Position numbers and translations under genes: made by a program
Shown: positions 1-6,440 of the stretch, piece after piece
How positions within the stretch are numbered: position 1 is the first letter of the stretch
Layout: each line of letters opens with the position of its first letter
The notes under the pieces: model-generated
The model's database searches: none
The model's input: the letters and a program-made list of their open reading frames with translations, nothing else
What the model was told of the DNA's origin: nothing
Assembly: GCA_946478775.1 (NCBI GenBank)
Contig: CAMLDR010000173.1
Span: forward strand, 1 to 8,597
Direction of reading: 5' to 3'
Source of the DNA: an uncultured Flavobacteriales bacterium
GTDB lineage: Bacteria; Bacteroidota; Bacteroidia; Flavobacteriales; Crocinitomicaceae
DNA: 8,597 nt

Positions 1-500
1 GCATGGAACACATTCTGATCAACTCCCATAGGAATGGCAAGGACGTGTTCAGGTTTAGCACCCAATTCGATTGCTGAAGCCCGCATGTGATCTGCCACGA
101 CGGTAATTATATCCGTGCGTTTAAATGCATATCTTAACAAGATGCGGTAAACGACAGATTGCTTCGGACTGATCAGAATATCCGAACCCAAAGCGGTGAT
201 CAGATAGGGGTGAAATCCGCATAAAGAACCTGTGATCCCATAACTGGTTGCATAAAGCGAATGAAAAATATCCGGTTTGATCTGCTTCAGGAGCTTTTTC
301 ACTTTTCGATACCTGAGAAGTGTTTTCCAGTTCCCGCCCGAATTTGTAATCCCTTCCATTGCAAGCGGATAAACCTGAATTCCTTCAATCAATGCAGAAC
401 TCAGGGTGATCAAATGAATCTCATGTCCCAAGGATTGGAAATGTCTGCACCATCTTATAGTATGGATACTCCCACTATCAGCAAAAAAACAAATCTTCAT
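1..500 (-). CDS. GT4-family glycosyltransferase, N-terminal part (runs off left edge)
   Basis: This reading frame opens with ATG at 500-498 and stays open for 166 codons to the window edge, so the C-terminal nucleotide-sugar-binding half is missing. The visible part fits the acceptor-binding N-terminal Rossmann domain of a GT-B glycosyltransferase of family GT4. It has a first beta strand KICFFADSGSIHTIRW (2-17), then HEIHLIT, then PDIFHSLYATSYG, and near the edge the typical GT4 linker pattern with ADHMRASAIELG and VLAIPMGVDQNVF, which matches the usual 'vip.GvD...F' signature at the domain boundary. By family it would transfer a sugar from a nucleotide donor to a growing lipid-linked glycan on the cytoplasmic face. 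It lies 31 bp downstream of the GT2 gene on the same strand and is probably the fourth gene of the polysaccharide operon. Donor and linkage cannot be predicted. Confidence 0.85.
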   Translation of the reverse strand, partial: MKICFFADSGSIHTIRWCRHFQSLGHEIHLITLSSALIEGIQVYPLAMEGITNSGGNWKTLLRYRKVKKLLKQIKPDIFHSLYATSYGITGSLCGFHPYLITALGSDILISPKQSVVYRILLRYAFKRTDIITVVADHMRASAIELGAKPEHVLAIPMGVDQNVFH

Positions 501-531
501 ATTACCATTAAATTATAAGCTTAGGGTTCTT

Positions 532-1443
532 CTAAGTTATCCCTTTCGGCGGATTGAACAGCCTTGGATAGGTATAAATGTAAGCTTTGAACTTTAAATA
601 ATAAACCTCTTTAAACGGAGATAACAAACCAAAAACGATTGTCTTTGCAATCACATGGATCAAACTGATGCATAGGATTAGAAAGGCTGCCAATTTGCTG
701 TGATGCTTTCGAAAGAACTTGATTTTATTGTAATTCTGGTTCGAAAGAGAAATATTGTAATTTTTTTTGGCGCTTTGCCCGATATGATGAAAGATTTTTG
801 TTTTAGGGAAATAATAACATGGATAGTTATTATGGTTGGCCCGCCAGCAAAATTCCACGTCTTCAATCCAAAACATTGTTTCATCCAGCATACCGATGCG
901 GTCAATCAATTCTTTTCGGAAAAACAAAGCGGCACCTGAAAACGTTTCTCCCTGGAAAATCTCATTCGGATCTTTATCCTTATAATTCTTCTTTTTCAAA
1001 AGCGCTCTCAGATAGAATGATTCACAGAAAACAGAAGTCAGGGTTGGGTACCGCCAGTAACTTTGTTGAAGTGATCCATCAGAATTGACAAGTTTTGGAG
1101 CAAGCAGCCAAGCTTCCGAATGAGTTTCCATGTAATCGATCATCAGATCAATGGAATTCTCAAGGAATTCCGTATCCGGATTTAACATGAAAATATAATC
1201 TCCTGTGGCAATCTCAAACCCTTGGTTATTTCCAGCCGGAAAACCTGCATTAAACTTATTCGCGATTAATTTAACTTGTGGGAATTCACTTGCGATGGCT
1301 TCAACTGATCCGTCTTTCGAATCATTATCAACAACTATAGCTTCTAACTCCGTATTCGGATGATATTTGAAAAGCGTGCGAAGACTAATCAAAACTAAGT
1401 CTTTTACATTGTAATTAACAATAACTACGGACACTTTCTTCAT
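532..1443 (-). CDS. GT2-family glycosyltransferase (WbbL/rhamnosyltransferase-like)
   Basis: This 303-residue GT-A enzyme has an N-terminal Rossmann strand VSVVIVNYN (4-12), the donor-binding VDNDS (38-42), the metal-binding DxD-type NPDTE (88-92), an acceptor-side FSGAALFFRKELI (168-180) and the catalytic-base region FWIEDVEFCWR (191-201), followed by the HHIGQSAKK segment (219-227). A hydrophobic stretch around 251-273 probably anchors or docks it to the inner membrane. The N-x-A-G-F-x-x-G-N-N-x-G pattern (65-75) is typical of the WbbL/dTDP-rhamnosyltransferase-like group, but the sugar donor is not proven by this. The ATG overlaps the stop of the upstream polymerase gene in an ATGA, implying translational coupling. 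The likely role is adding a sugar to a surface-polysaccharide repeat unit on the cytoplasmic side. All catalytic motifs are intact. Confidence 0.93.
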   Translation of the reverse strand: MKKVSVVIVNYNVKDLVLISLRTLFKYHPNTELEAIVVDNDSKDGSVEAIASEFPQVKLIANKFNAGFPAGNNQGFEIATGDYIFMLNPDTEFLENSIDLMIDYMETHSEAWLLAPKLVNSDGSLQQSYWRYPTLTSVFCESFYLRALLKKKNYKDKDPNEIFQGETFSGAALFFRKELIDRIGMLDETMFWIEDVEFCWRANHNNYPCYYFPKTKIFHHIGQSAKKNYNISLSNQNYNKIKFFRKHHSKLAAFLILCISLIHVIAKTIVFGLLSPFKEVYYLKFKAYIYTYPRLFNPPKGIT

Positions 1444-2708
1444 GCCTTCTCTTGTTTTAGTTTTAATACAAATATTCCCAGCAAAAACCAGTATAAATAG
1501 CTAAACATATAAAAATCCAGCGCATTACTTACGAGATTTACCAAACCTGTACCTACCATAACAGCTAAGATAACACTTACAAAGTCTAATCCATTTCTAA
1601 TGAGGTACCGGATCATGGAAATAAAAAAGAAGAGTGACATTACTAGATAAAGTATCAATGCCGGAATGCCTGTCTCAATCATCAATTTGAAATACCAGCC
1701 ATCTGTGGAAGCAAACGAGATACCTGGTGTACCGGGCGGAAACAACTGAACGGCCGCATGTCCGGCTTTTCCTAAACCTATTCCCATCGGGTTGTATTTG
1801 ATCGAATTGATGACATCCCCCCACAAACTCACTCTCGAATTGGAAGTTTCAAGACCAACCGTTTGCTTGGAAGAAATAAACACCCATTCCATTAATTCGG
1901 CGAATTGCGGAACGAAGAGGTAAAAAATGAGGATTTCCAAAAGAATAAATCCCGTCGCAATCATCTTAAACTTCCAGTTTTTGCCCAATGCAATTAACAA
2001 TAGGAACACCACGCAGGAAGAGATCATCGATCCTCGCGAAACACTGAAGAAAACGGCATTTACCGTAATCAGCATGTAAATCAGTTCCCAAATACTTCCA
2101 TTCTTAAAATAACGGTATGTCCAATAACAAAAAGCTGTCAGCATCAATATGGCGAAAACCACCGGCGTCCATAAAATGGAAGTCATTCGTACAAAACCCG
2201 GGAATGACATTGCAACCGGCTTATCCGTTGCCAGTTCATTAAAATAAAATAGGAGTTTCGGGAAAATGAAATAAATAATGAACCCTAAAACGGCAACTAA
2301 AACAAGCAGTTTAAAGATCCCGTGGAAAAGCTTTTCGATGTTTACTCCTTTATCCCAATAAAAGGAACAGATAAAGTATCCGATCATGGGCAGATAAGTT
2401 AATCGGAATCCATAAACACTGGCCAGCAGGTCTTGAGACAAGCACATTCCAACGATCACATTGAAAAGAAAATAAACCAATACTATCTTGTCTAACAAAT
2501 GGATTTTCCTGTTCTGATCTTTAACAATTGAAATGAAACCAAAACATGCAATCACCGAAAAAAGGATTTCAGGAAGCAATCCCAACAACAAAGAAAACCC
2601 TGATACATGGCTCGAACCAATAGCAAGCAATCTAATAGTGGGAAAAAAAGCTAAAACAGATAAAAAGATACTTAGCTGATTCCTTTTTAAGAATTTATAA
2701 CTATTCAT
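1440..2708 (-). CDS. O-antigen ligase/polymerase family membrane protein (Wzy/WaaL-like)
   Basis: This 422-residue inner-membrane protein has about 11-12 hydrophobic segments (for example 12-33, 38-60, 72-91, 129-152, 180-198, 229-241, 249-266, 347-368, 372-395 and 399-416). It matches the architecture of the O-antigen ligase/Wzy family (PF04932-type): an SRGS motif (224-227) at the end of a helix, a large periplasmic loop (about 267-346) with NSRVSLW (290-296) and NPMGIGLGKAG (306-316), and STDGWYFKLMIETG (334-347). In this family the loop arginines handle the undecaprenyl-linked glycan, either polymerising repeat units (Wzy) or ligating glycan to lipid A core (WaaL). The position between a flippase and glycosyltransferases favours Wzy, but sequence alone cannot separate the two. 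Its ATG lies 2 bp after the flippase stop and its TGA overlaps the next ATG, so it sits inside an operon. Confidence 0.88.
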   Translation of the reverse strand: MNSYKFLKRNQLSIFLSVLAFFPTIRLLAIGSSHVSGFSLLLGLLPEILFSVIACFGFISIVKDQNRKIHLLDKIVLVYFLFNVIVGMCLSQDLLASVYGFRLTYLPMIGYFICSFYWDKGVNIEKLFHGIFKLLVLVAVLGFIIYFIFPKLLFYFNELATDKPVAMSFPGFVRMTSILWTPVVFAILMLTAFCYWTYRYFKNGSIWELIYMLITVNAVFFSVSRGSMISSCVVFLLLIALGKNWKFKMIATGFILLEILIFYLFVPQFAELMEWVFISSKQTVGLETSNSRVSLWGDVINSIKYNPMGIGLGKAGHAAVQLFPPGTPGISFASTDGWYFKLMIETGIPALILYLVMSLFFFISMIRYLIRNGLDFVSVILAVMVGTGLVNLVSNALDFYMFSYLYWFLLGIFVLKLKQEKA

Positions 2709-2710
2709 TG

Positions 2711-4000
2711 TTATTGATAATCGCGATTAGATAATTTTGAATCATAAGCTTTTGAGATCCTTACAATCCAGCTTATGAGCGCGAATATAAGCAAAACTTG
2801 CAAGCTTGCGACCATTAACAAAGTAGTTTCCAGATTTGCTTTGAACGCGGATGCTATTCCAAAAAGGGTAAAAATGAGTAAATTACTTACAATCGAAAAT
2901 GTCAATAAAACGGTATGTCTGTTAAAAATTAATGGGATTTGGGAAAGTGGGGCGCGGATAAAATCAACACACACCCATGCCGCCAGGTACCGTGCGTAGA
3001 CTCCTGATTCAACCCATGCTTTTCCATAGACAAATGAAAACAGAAACGGACCTAATAATACCAAAATGACAAACACCGGTGCAATTAAAAGCGAACTCAT
3101 TTTAATCGTTCTTCTTATATGAGGTGTAATCGGTTGATTTTGATGAACCAGGGAGTTGGCTTCCTGGTAAAAAACCTGGGCAATAGAGGAACCGATAAAT
3201 CCCATTGGGAGAAAAAGTATGCGAATGGCTAATGAGAAAATTCCGACGTAATAGTCTCCGTAAAGAAAGGAAATGATATAAATCAATCCGTTTATTTGCA
3301 AGGAATCAAGCAGGGCCTGGAATGTATTGATCAATGGAAAACGAACAAATTTTTTCCCCATAAAGAACATTCTTCTGAATGTTACTCCCTGGCGAATCAA
3401 TCGAAAATCAGCCTTTATCTGATAGATTGCTACAAACAATGAAATAATCCCTGAACCCAGGTAAGCGGTTAAAACACCATTTACAGGAACTTTTGTAAGA
3501 CTTGCTGCAATGGTGAAAACATTGTTGAAAAGCGACTGAGAGATTCGGAATGTGGCTATTTCCCGGTATCGTTTTCTGCGGTTGCTCCATGCTACCAGGG
3601 AATTACTAAATCCAACCAGGAGAACAAAAACGGGCAATAAGTAATACCATATTCCCAATTTTTCTCCATAACCTGCGAGGGAGATAAATAATAGTATTGC
3701 ATAAAATACAACAGCGAATGCCAGATTAACGACCAGAGAAAGTACCAGCAAATTAGCGGCATCCGCATTCCGTTTAGGCACCAATAAAGCTACTTCATAT
3801 CTTCCGCCTGCAATTAATGCCACCACACTGTAAATAGAACTTACCAATGCAAAGAACCCCCATTCTTCCTGCGTAAACATACGCTGTACAATGGGTGAAA
3901 AGGCAATCGTCAGGAGCTGTGCAATGACAGTACCTGTCATTAATTTCAGAATATTCTTAATGAATTCAGACCGATTTTTAAGATTCAGCTTACCCACCAA
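2711..4000 (-). CDS. Polysaccharide flippase (Wzx-like, MOP/PST superfamily)
   Basis: This protein of about 429 residues has about 12 hydrophobic segments (roughly 17-38, 47-66, 82-107, 118-136, 152-172, 176-195, 223-245, 251-273, 302-325, 337-355, 363-384 and 391-413). The N-terminus follows the polysaccharide-biosynthesis flippase pattern: GTVIAQLLTIAFSPIVQR (23-40), then FTQEEWGFFAL (42-52), and ALIAGGRYEVALLVPK (61-76). The family moves undecaprenyl-diphosphate-linked repeat units from the cytoplasmic to the periplasmic leaflet. The start is uncertain. The frame opens after a stop at 4018-4016 and offers only TTG (4000-3998) and GTG (3997-3995) before an ATG at codon 21. I keep the long form because residues 1-20 resemble the pre-helix region that homologues carry. 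It is first in the polysaccharide block, 38 bp after the DUF3467 stop, with no terminator between. Confidence 0.9.
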   Translation of the reverse strand: MVGKLNLKNRSEFIKNILKLMTGTVIAQLLTIAFSPIVQRMFTQEEWGFFALVSSIYSVVALIAGGRYEVALLVPKRNADAANLLVLSLVVNLAFAVVFYAILLFISLAGYGEKLGIWYYLLPVFVLLVGFSNSLVAWSNRRKRYREIATFRISQSLFNNVFTIAASLTKVPVNGVLTAYLGSGIISLFVAIYQIKADFRLIRQGVTFRRMFFMGKKFVRFPLINTFQALLDSLQINGLIYIISFLYGDYYVGIFSLAIRILFLPMGFIGSSIAQVFYQEANSLVHQNQPITPHIRRTIKMSSLLIAPVFVILVLLGPFLFSFVYGKAWVESGVYARYLAAWVCVDFIRAPLSQIPLIFNRHTVLLTFSIVSNLLIFTLFGIASAFKANLETTLLMVASLQVLLIFALISWIVRISKAYDSKLSNRDYQ

Positions 4001-4005
4001 ATTTA
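3998..4005 (-). promoter_or_regulatory. Possible -7 box TAAATTTG overlapping the flippase start
   Basis: The minus strand reads TAAATTTG here, a full match to the Bacteroidota -7 consensus TAnnTTTG. Its last three bases are the candidate TTG start of the flippase gene. No TTG -33 element lies at the expected distance of about 19 bp, and the area is very A/T-rich, so chance is a real alternative. If it is used, initiation would fall a few bases inside the annotated gene, favouring a leaderless GTG or a downstream start. Confidence 0.25.
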
Positions 4006-4038
4006 TCCCGATTAATTAATAATTATGTGTGCTGTAAA

Positions 4039-4347
4039 TTATGCCTGATTGGTTGTTCCTCCGAAATTCATCGGTGGAAACGGAGGTGTGTCAATGTCAT
4101 TGATTACTCCATTCGCCTGTTCATATTTTTGGATATTCTCAGCCAATGCCCGCATCAGGCGTTTTGCATTTTGCGGAGACATCACCACTCTGGAACGCAC
4201 TTTTGCTTTAGGCATCCCCGGCATCATTTGAACAAAGTCAGTCACAAATTCAGATTGTGAATGCGTAATTATTGCCAGGTTAGAATAAACTCCTTCTGCC
4301 AGCTCCTCGTTTAGTTCAATGTTGATCTGATTATCATTCTTTTCCAT
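4039..4347 (-). CDS. DUF3467 domain protein
   Basis: This 102-residue soluble protein matches the DUF3467 family (usual length about 100): an N-terminal INIELNEELAEGVYSNLAII (8-27), the segment HSQSEFVTDFVQ (29-40), then MPGMPKAKVRSRVVMSPQNA (42-61), a helix KRLMRALAENIQKYEQ (62-77) and a Pro/Gly-rich tail. Its function is not established. In many Bacteroidota it is, as I recall, encoded right after rpoC. I take ATG 4347-4345 as the start; an upstream TTG at 4362-4360 would add only five unlike residues and would lie upstream of the -7 box. There is no signal peptide or membrane segment, so it is probably cytoplasmic. It is co-directional with the polysaccharide genes and with rpoC, but separated from rpoC by three plus-strand genes. 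It may be read through into the flippase, since no hairpin is seen in the 38-bp gap. Confidence 0.88.
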   Translation of the reverse strand: MEKNDNQINIELNEELAEGVYSNLAIITHSQSEFVTDFVQMMPGMPKAKVRSRVVMSPQNAKRLMRALAENIQKYEQANGVINDIDTPPFPPMNFGGTTNQA

Positions 4348-4351
4348 ACAA

Positions 4352-4359
4352 CGAAAATA
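4352..4359 (-). promoter_or_regulatory. Candidate -7 box TATTTTCG for DUF3467 gene
   Basis: On the minus strand TATTTTCG matches TAnnTTTG at all but one position (C for the third T) and ends 4 nt before the DUF3467 ATG. The divergent EamA gene has its box at the same distance. Initiation at the usual spacing would give a leaderless or near-leaderless mRNA. There is no clear -33 TTG. Confidence 0.4.
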
Positions 4360-4413
4360 CAAAAGCTTTCTTTAAATAACGTGTCTTCCGCGTAAACATC
4401 TTTCTATATTGAC

Positions 4414-4421
4414 TAATTTTG
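4414..4421 (+). promoter_or_regulatory. Candidate -7 box TAATTTTG for the EamA transporter gene
   Basis: TAATTTTG is a perfect match to the Bacteroidota -7 consensus TAnnTTTG and ends 4 nt before the ATG at 4426. A start site at the usual distance would fall at or next to the A of ATG, predicting a leaderless transcript. No convincing -33 TTG lies about 19 bp upstream. Confidence 0.5.
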
Positions 4422-4425
4422 CGCT

Positions 4426-5307
4426 ATGAACGAAAAGCAGTCTTCCCGATCCCTGTTAACAATCCTCATGATTTGCAGCATGATCATTTGGGGGATCAGC
4501 TGGCCATCAAACAAAGTTCTGACTTCGTTCGGGACTCCTGCGGATTTGGGAGTTTTTCGTTACTGCTTTGTAATCGTTAGTTTATTGCTTCTTCTGATTC
4601 CTTTAAAGACCAAACTCGTCATTTCCAAAAAGGGAATTCCATTTCTCATAATCTCAGGAGCTCTGATGGCTGTTTACAATTACACTTTTCTTGCAGGGCT
4701 TAAGAACGGAAGTCCGGGAGCAGGCGGAATTTTAGTGACCACTTTAAACCCGATAATGGCTTATGGGCTGGGAATGCTGATTGACTGGAAAAAGCCGACA
4801 AGAAATGAATTCATTGGGTTACTCTTTGGGGTTGTTGCGGGACTCATTCTCTTAAAAGTTTGGGGGAATGAGGCTATTTTTGCGACTCCCGGAAACTTGT
4901 ATTTTTTGCTGAGCGCACTGATTTGGGCTGTTATGAGCAAATTTACATCGAAATCTGCGAAATACGGTTCTCCATTCGCTTTCACCTGGTGGATGTATAT
5001 TGTAACACTTGCTTGTATTGTTCCTTTCTGCAGCTTTACAGAAATCGGCAAATTGATCCATACAACAGATATGCATTTTTGGGGAAGTATGCTTTTTTCA
5101 AGTGTCATTACAGTCACACTGGCAACCACCACTTACTTCTTTGCTACTTCAAAGATCGGTGCAGAGAAAGCAAGCAGTTTCATCTTCATCGTACCTTTCA
5201 GTGCGGCCATTTTCTCCTTCGCTATTTTGGGGGAAGAACTGCAAATTCATACCATTGCAGGTGGTTTGCTTGGAATCGCCGCTGTCTACATGATCAACAA
5301 AAAGTAA
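4426..5307 (+). CDS. EamA/DMT-superfamily transporter
   Basis: This 293-residue inner-membrane protein is of the usual length for the drug/metabolite transporter superfamily, with ten predicted helices in two EamA repeats (about 14-143 and 155-290). The first repeat opens with MIIWGISWPSNKVL (19-32), the classic 'WGss.p..k' start of helix 1, followed by FRYCFV (44-49) and the helix 3-4 stretch NYTFLAGLKNGSPGAGGIL (85-103) with LNPIMA (107-112). The second repeat ends with FSAAIFSFAILGEELQIHTI (258-277), where GEEL precedes the final helix GGLLGIAAVYMI. The family exports or imports small metabolites such as amino acids or nucleotides, and the substrate cannot be told from sequence. The start is an ATG just behind a -7 box. 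The gene is divergent from DUF3467 and is followed 79 bp on by a lipoprotein gene with its own -7 box. Confidence 0.92.
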   Translation: MNEKQSSRSLLTILMICSMIIWGISWPSNKVLTSFGTPADLGVFRYCFVIVSLLLLLIPLKTKLVISKKGIPFLIISGALMAVYNYTFLAGLKNGSPGAGGILVTTLNPIMAYGLGMLIDWKKPTRNEFIGLLFGVVAGLILLKVWGNEAIFATPGNLYFLLSALIWAVMSKFTSKSAKYGSPFAFTWWMYIVTLACIVPFCSFTEIGKLIHTTDMHFWGSMLFSSVITVTLATTTYFFATSKIGAEKASSFIFIVPFSAAIFSFAILGEELQIHTIAGGLLGIAAVYMINKK

Positions 5308-5330
5308 CATTGTGGTTGTGAAACCGTTAT

Positions 5331-5354
5331 TAAAAGAAACAAGTCTTTTATTTT
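5331..5354 (+). terminator. Weak A/T-rich hairpin after the EamA gene
   Basis: TAAAAGA (5331-5337) pairs perfectly with TCTTTTA (5344-5350) across a 6-nt loop and is followed by TTTT. The stem is only 7 bp with one G:C pair, so this is a weak intrinsic-terminator candidate at best. It separates the EamA stop from the lipoprotein's -7 box. Confidence 0.25.
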
Positions 5355-5357
5355 CTC

Positions 5358-5365
5358 TATTTTTG
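5358..5365 (+). promoter_or_regulatory. Candidate -7 box TATTTTTG for the lipoprotein gene
   Basis: TATTTTTG matches TAnnTTTG fully and lies 21 nt before the ATG at 5387, leaving a short A-rich leader (ACACTAAAAAC before the ATG) instead of a Shine-Dalgarno sequence. No TTG is found at the proper -33 distance; the nearest, at 5316-5318, is too far away. The box position argues against the longer GTG-initiated reading from 5312. Confidence 0.45.
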
Positions 5366-5386
5366 TCAGACGAAAACACTAAAAAC

Positions 5387-6310
5387 ATGAAAAAACTATC
5401 ACTCCTACTCATCCTGCTTGCTGTAATTTCAGTAGGGTGTAAGAAAAAAGGTTGTACGGATGAAACTGCAACCAATTACAATTCCAAAGCCACTTCGGAT
5501 GATGGAAGTTGTACTTATCCTGAAGAAGAAACAGGCCCGTTCTTAATTGTGAAATTACATTTTGATTCATTGGCTCCACGCCTGGACAATTTTGGAAATC
5601 CGGCTACGATCCCTGCCAATCACTGGGCACAATCGCCTGCATTCTTCGGAATGAGTGCGCATTACATTGAGTTTGCTCAAAGTATGTATACACAATTGGG
5701 GGCAGGAGACATTTTGTACCATGGAGCAGAAACTACAGCCGGCGGTTCAAACGCAGTTGATTTCAGTAAGGCAATTGTCAAAGGAGACAACGAAGTATTC
5801 CTGAAAATTCCGTTGAAAAATATTTCCCCGGACACTTACAATTGGGTTCGTATGTCCTTAACTTATCAAAATTATTCCATCGATTACAGATACAACGGAG
5901 TCGATTATAACGGCAGACTGGCATCTTTTGTAGGATTTAACACTTACATCAGCAACTATAAGATCTGGAATCAAACAGTTACCTTGAATGCAAACAAACT
6001 GCAGGGGTACTGGGGATTTGAGAATCTGGGAGTTGTGGTACAAGGACAAGCTGCTGCAACTACAGTACCAAATCCTTTATCTGCAACATCACCGGTACCG
6101 GCAGGTTCTTGTGTGGTAACCGGAAATTTTGATACCCCATTTACCATTACAGGAAACGAAACACAGGATATCATTTGTACCATGTCCCTTTCAACCAATA
6201 AAAGTTTTGAGTGGTATGATGCAAACGGCGATCATAAATACGAACCGGGTGCGGGAGATTATCCGACGGATATGGGATTAAGAGGTTTAAAGCCGATTAT
6301 TTCTCAGTAA
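5387..6310 (+). CDS. Putative lipoprotein of unrecognised family with NYNxxATxDDGSC motif
   Basis: This is a 307-residue secreted protein. The N-terminus MKKLSLLLILLAVISVGC is a signal peptide with a lipobox and a lipidated Cys18. The mature protein starts CKKKGC, basic rather than acidic at the usual surface-export position, so it may face the periplasm. Residues 23-42 (CTDETATNYN...DDGSC) form a two-cysteine motif that recurs in secreted Bacteroidota proteins and can carry divalent-ion-binding acidic residues. The remainder (about 52-307) looks beta-rich, with many aromatic residues in 148-210. It has another Cys pair (242 and 264) that could form a disulfide, and near the end a partial EF-hand-like D-A-N-G-D-x-x-x-E (278-286). 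I do not recognise the main domain; a distant relation to MbnP-like lipoproteins is only a thought. ATG 5387 is preferred over an in-frame GTG at 5312, which would place 25 residues before the signal peptide. Confidence 0.85.
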   Translation: MKKLSLLLILLAVISVGCKKKGCTDETATNYNSKATSDDGSCTYPEEETGPFLIVKLHFDSLAPRLDNFGNPATIPANHWAQSPAFFGMSAHYIEFAQSMYTQLGAGDILYHGAETTAGGSNAVDFSKAIVKGDNEVFLKIPLKNISPDTYNWVRMSLTYQNYSIDYRYNGVDYNGRLASFVGFNTYISNYKIWNQTVTLNANKLQGYWGFENLGVVVQGQAAATTVPNPLSATSPVPAGSCVVTGNFDTPFTITGNETQDIICTMSLSTNKSFEWYDANGDHKYEPGAGDYPTDMGLRGLKPIISQ

Positions 6311-6340
6311 TGTAAGACCTTGATTTTAACTAAAGATAGA

Positions 6341-6369
6341 GTCCTCTGAAATTTCAGGGGACTTTTTTT
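6341..6369 (+). terminator. Rho-independent terminator after the lipoprotein gene
   Basis: GTCCTCTGAAA (6341-6351) pairs with TTTCAGGGGAC (6352-6362) over 11 bp with one G:U pair, the innermost A/T pairs opening to form the loop. A run of seven T follows (6363-6369). It lies 30 bp after the stop at 6310 and separates this gene from the beta-barrel gene. Confidence 0.85.
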
Positions 6370-6379
6370 GTGCTCAAAG

Positions 6380-6413
6380 TTGGTGTGATTTCTTCATCGT
6401 GGCATACACTTTG
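6380..6413 (+). promoter_or_regulatory. Weak promoter candidate for the beta-barrel gene
   Basis: A TTG at 6380-6382 is followed after 22 bp by TACACTTTG (6405-6413), which resembles TAnnTTTG with one extra base. Both spacings are off consensus. It is reported because the gene follows a terminator and must have its own promoter in this 70-bp gap. Confidence 0.25.
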
Positions 6414-6440
6414 CTTAGACGGAAATCAAAAATACATTCT

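Noticed and set aside
261..518. 85-residue plus-strand frame over the left end
   Set aside because: The minus strand here encodes the GT4 glycosyltransferase N-terminus with clear family motifs; the plus-strand frame is its antisense shadow.
4011..4026. ATTAATTAATAATTA low-complexity stretch considered as a repeat or attachment site
   Set aside because: It is a short A/T-rich spacer; I saw no second copy, integrase or tRNA gene in the window.
4348..4362. TTG start adding five residues to DUF3467
   Set aside because: The extension covers the -7-like box, and the ATG at 4347 fits the family length.
4761..5132. 123-residue minus-strand open frame inside the EamA gene
   Set aside because: The plus-strand frame codes for a clear ten-helix transporter. 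The antisense translation shows no recognisable domain, promoter or composition of a real protein.
4923..5321. 132-residue plus-strand frame overlapping the end of the EamA gene, rich in Cys and His
   Set aside because: It is a +1-frame shadow of the transporter. The Cys/His richness comes from reading its hydrophobic codons out of frame.
5312..5386. GTG start extending the lipoprotein by 25 residues
   Set aside because: It would bury the signal peptide and lipobox, and it would start upstream of the -7 box at 5358-5365. ATG 5387 gives a textbook lipoprotein N-terminus.
6399..6440. GTG start extending the barrel protein by 14 residues
   Set aside because: The added residues are not signal-like and overlap the promoter candidate, while ATG 6441 begins a clean signal peptide.
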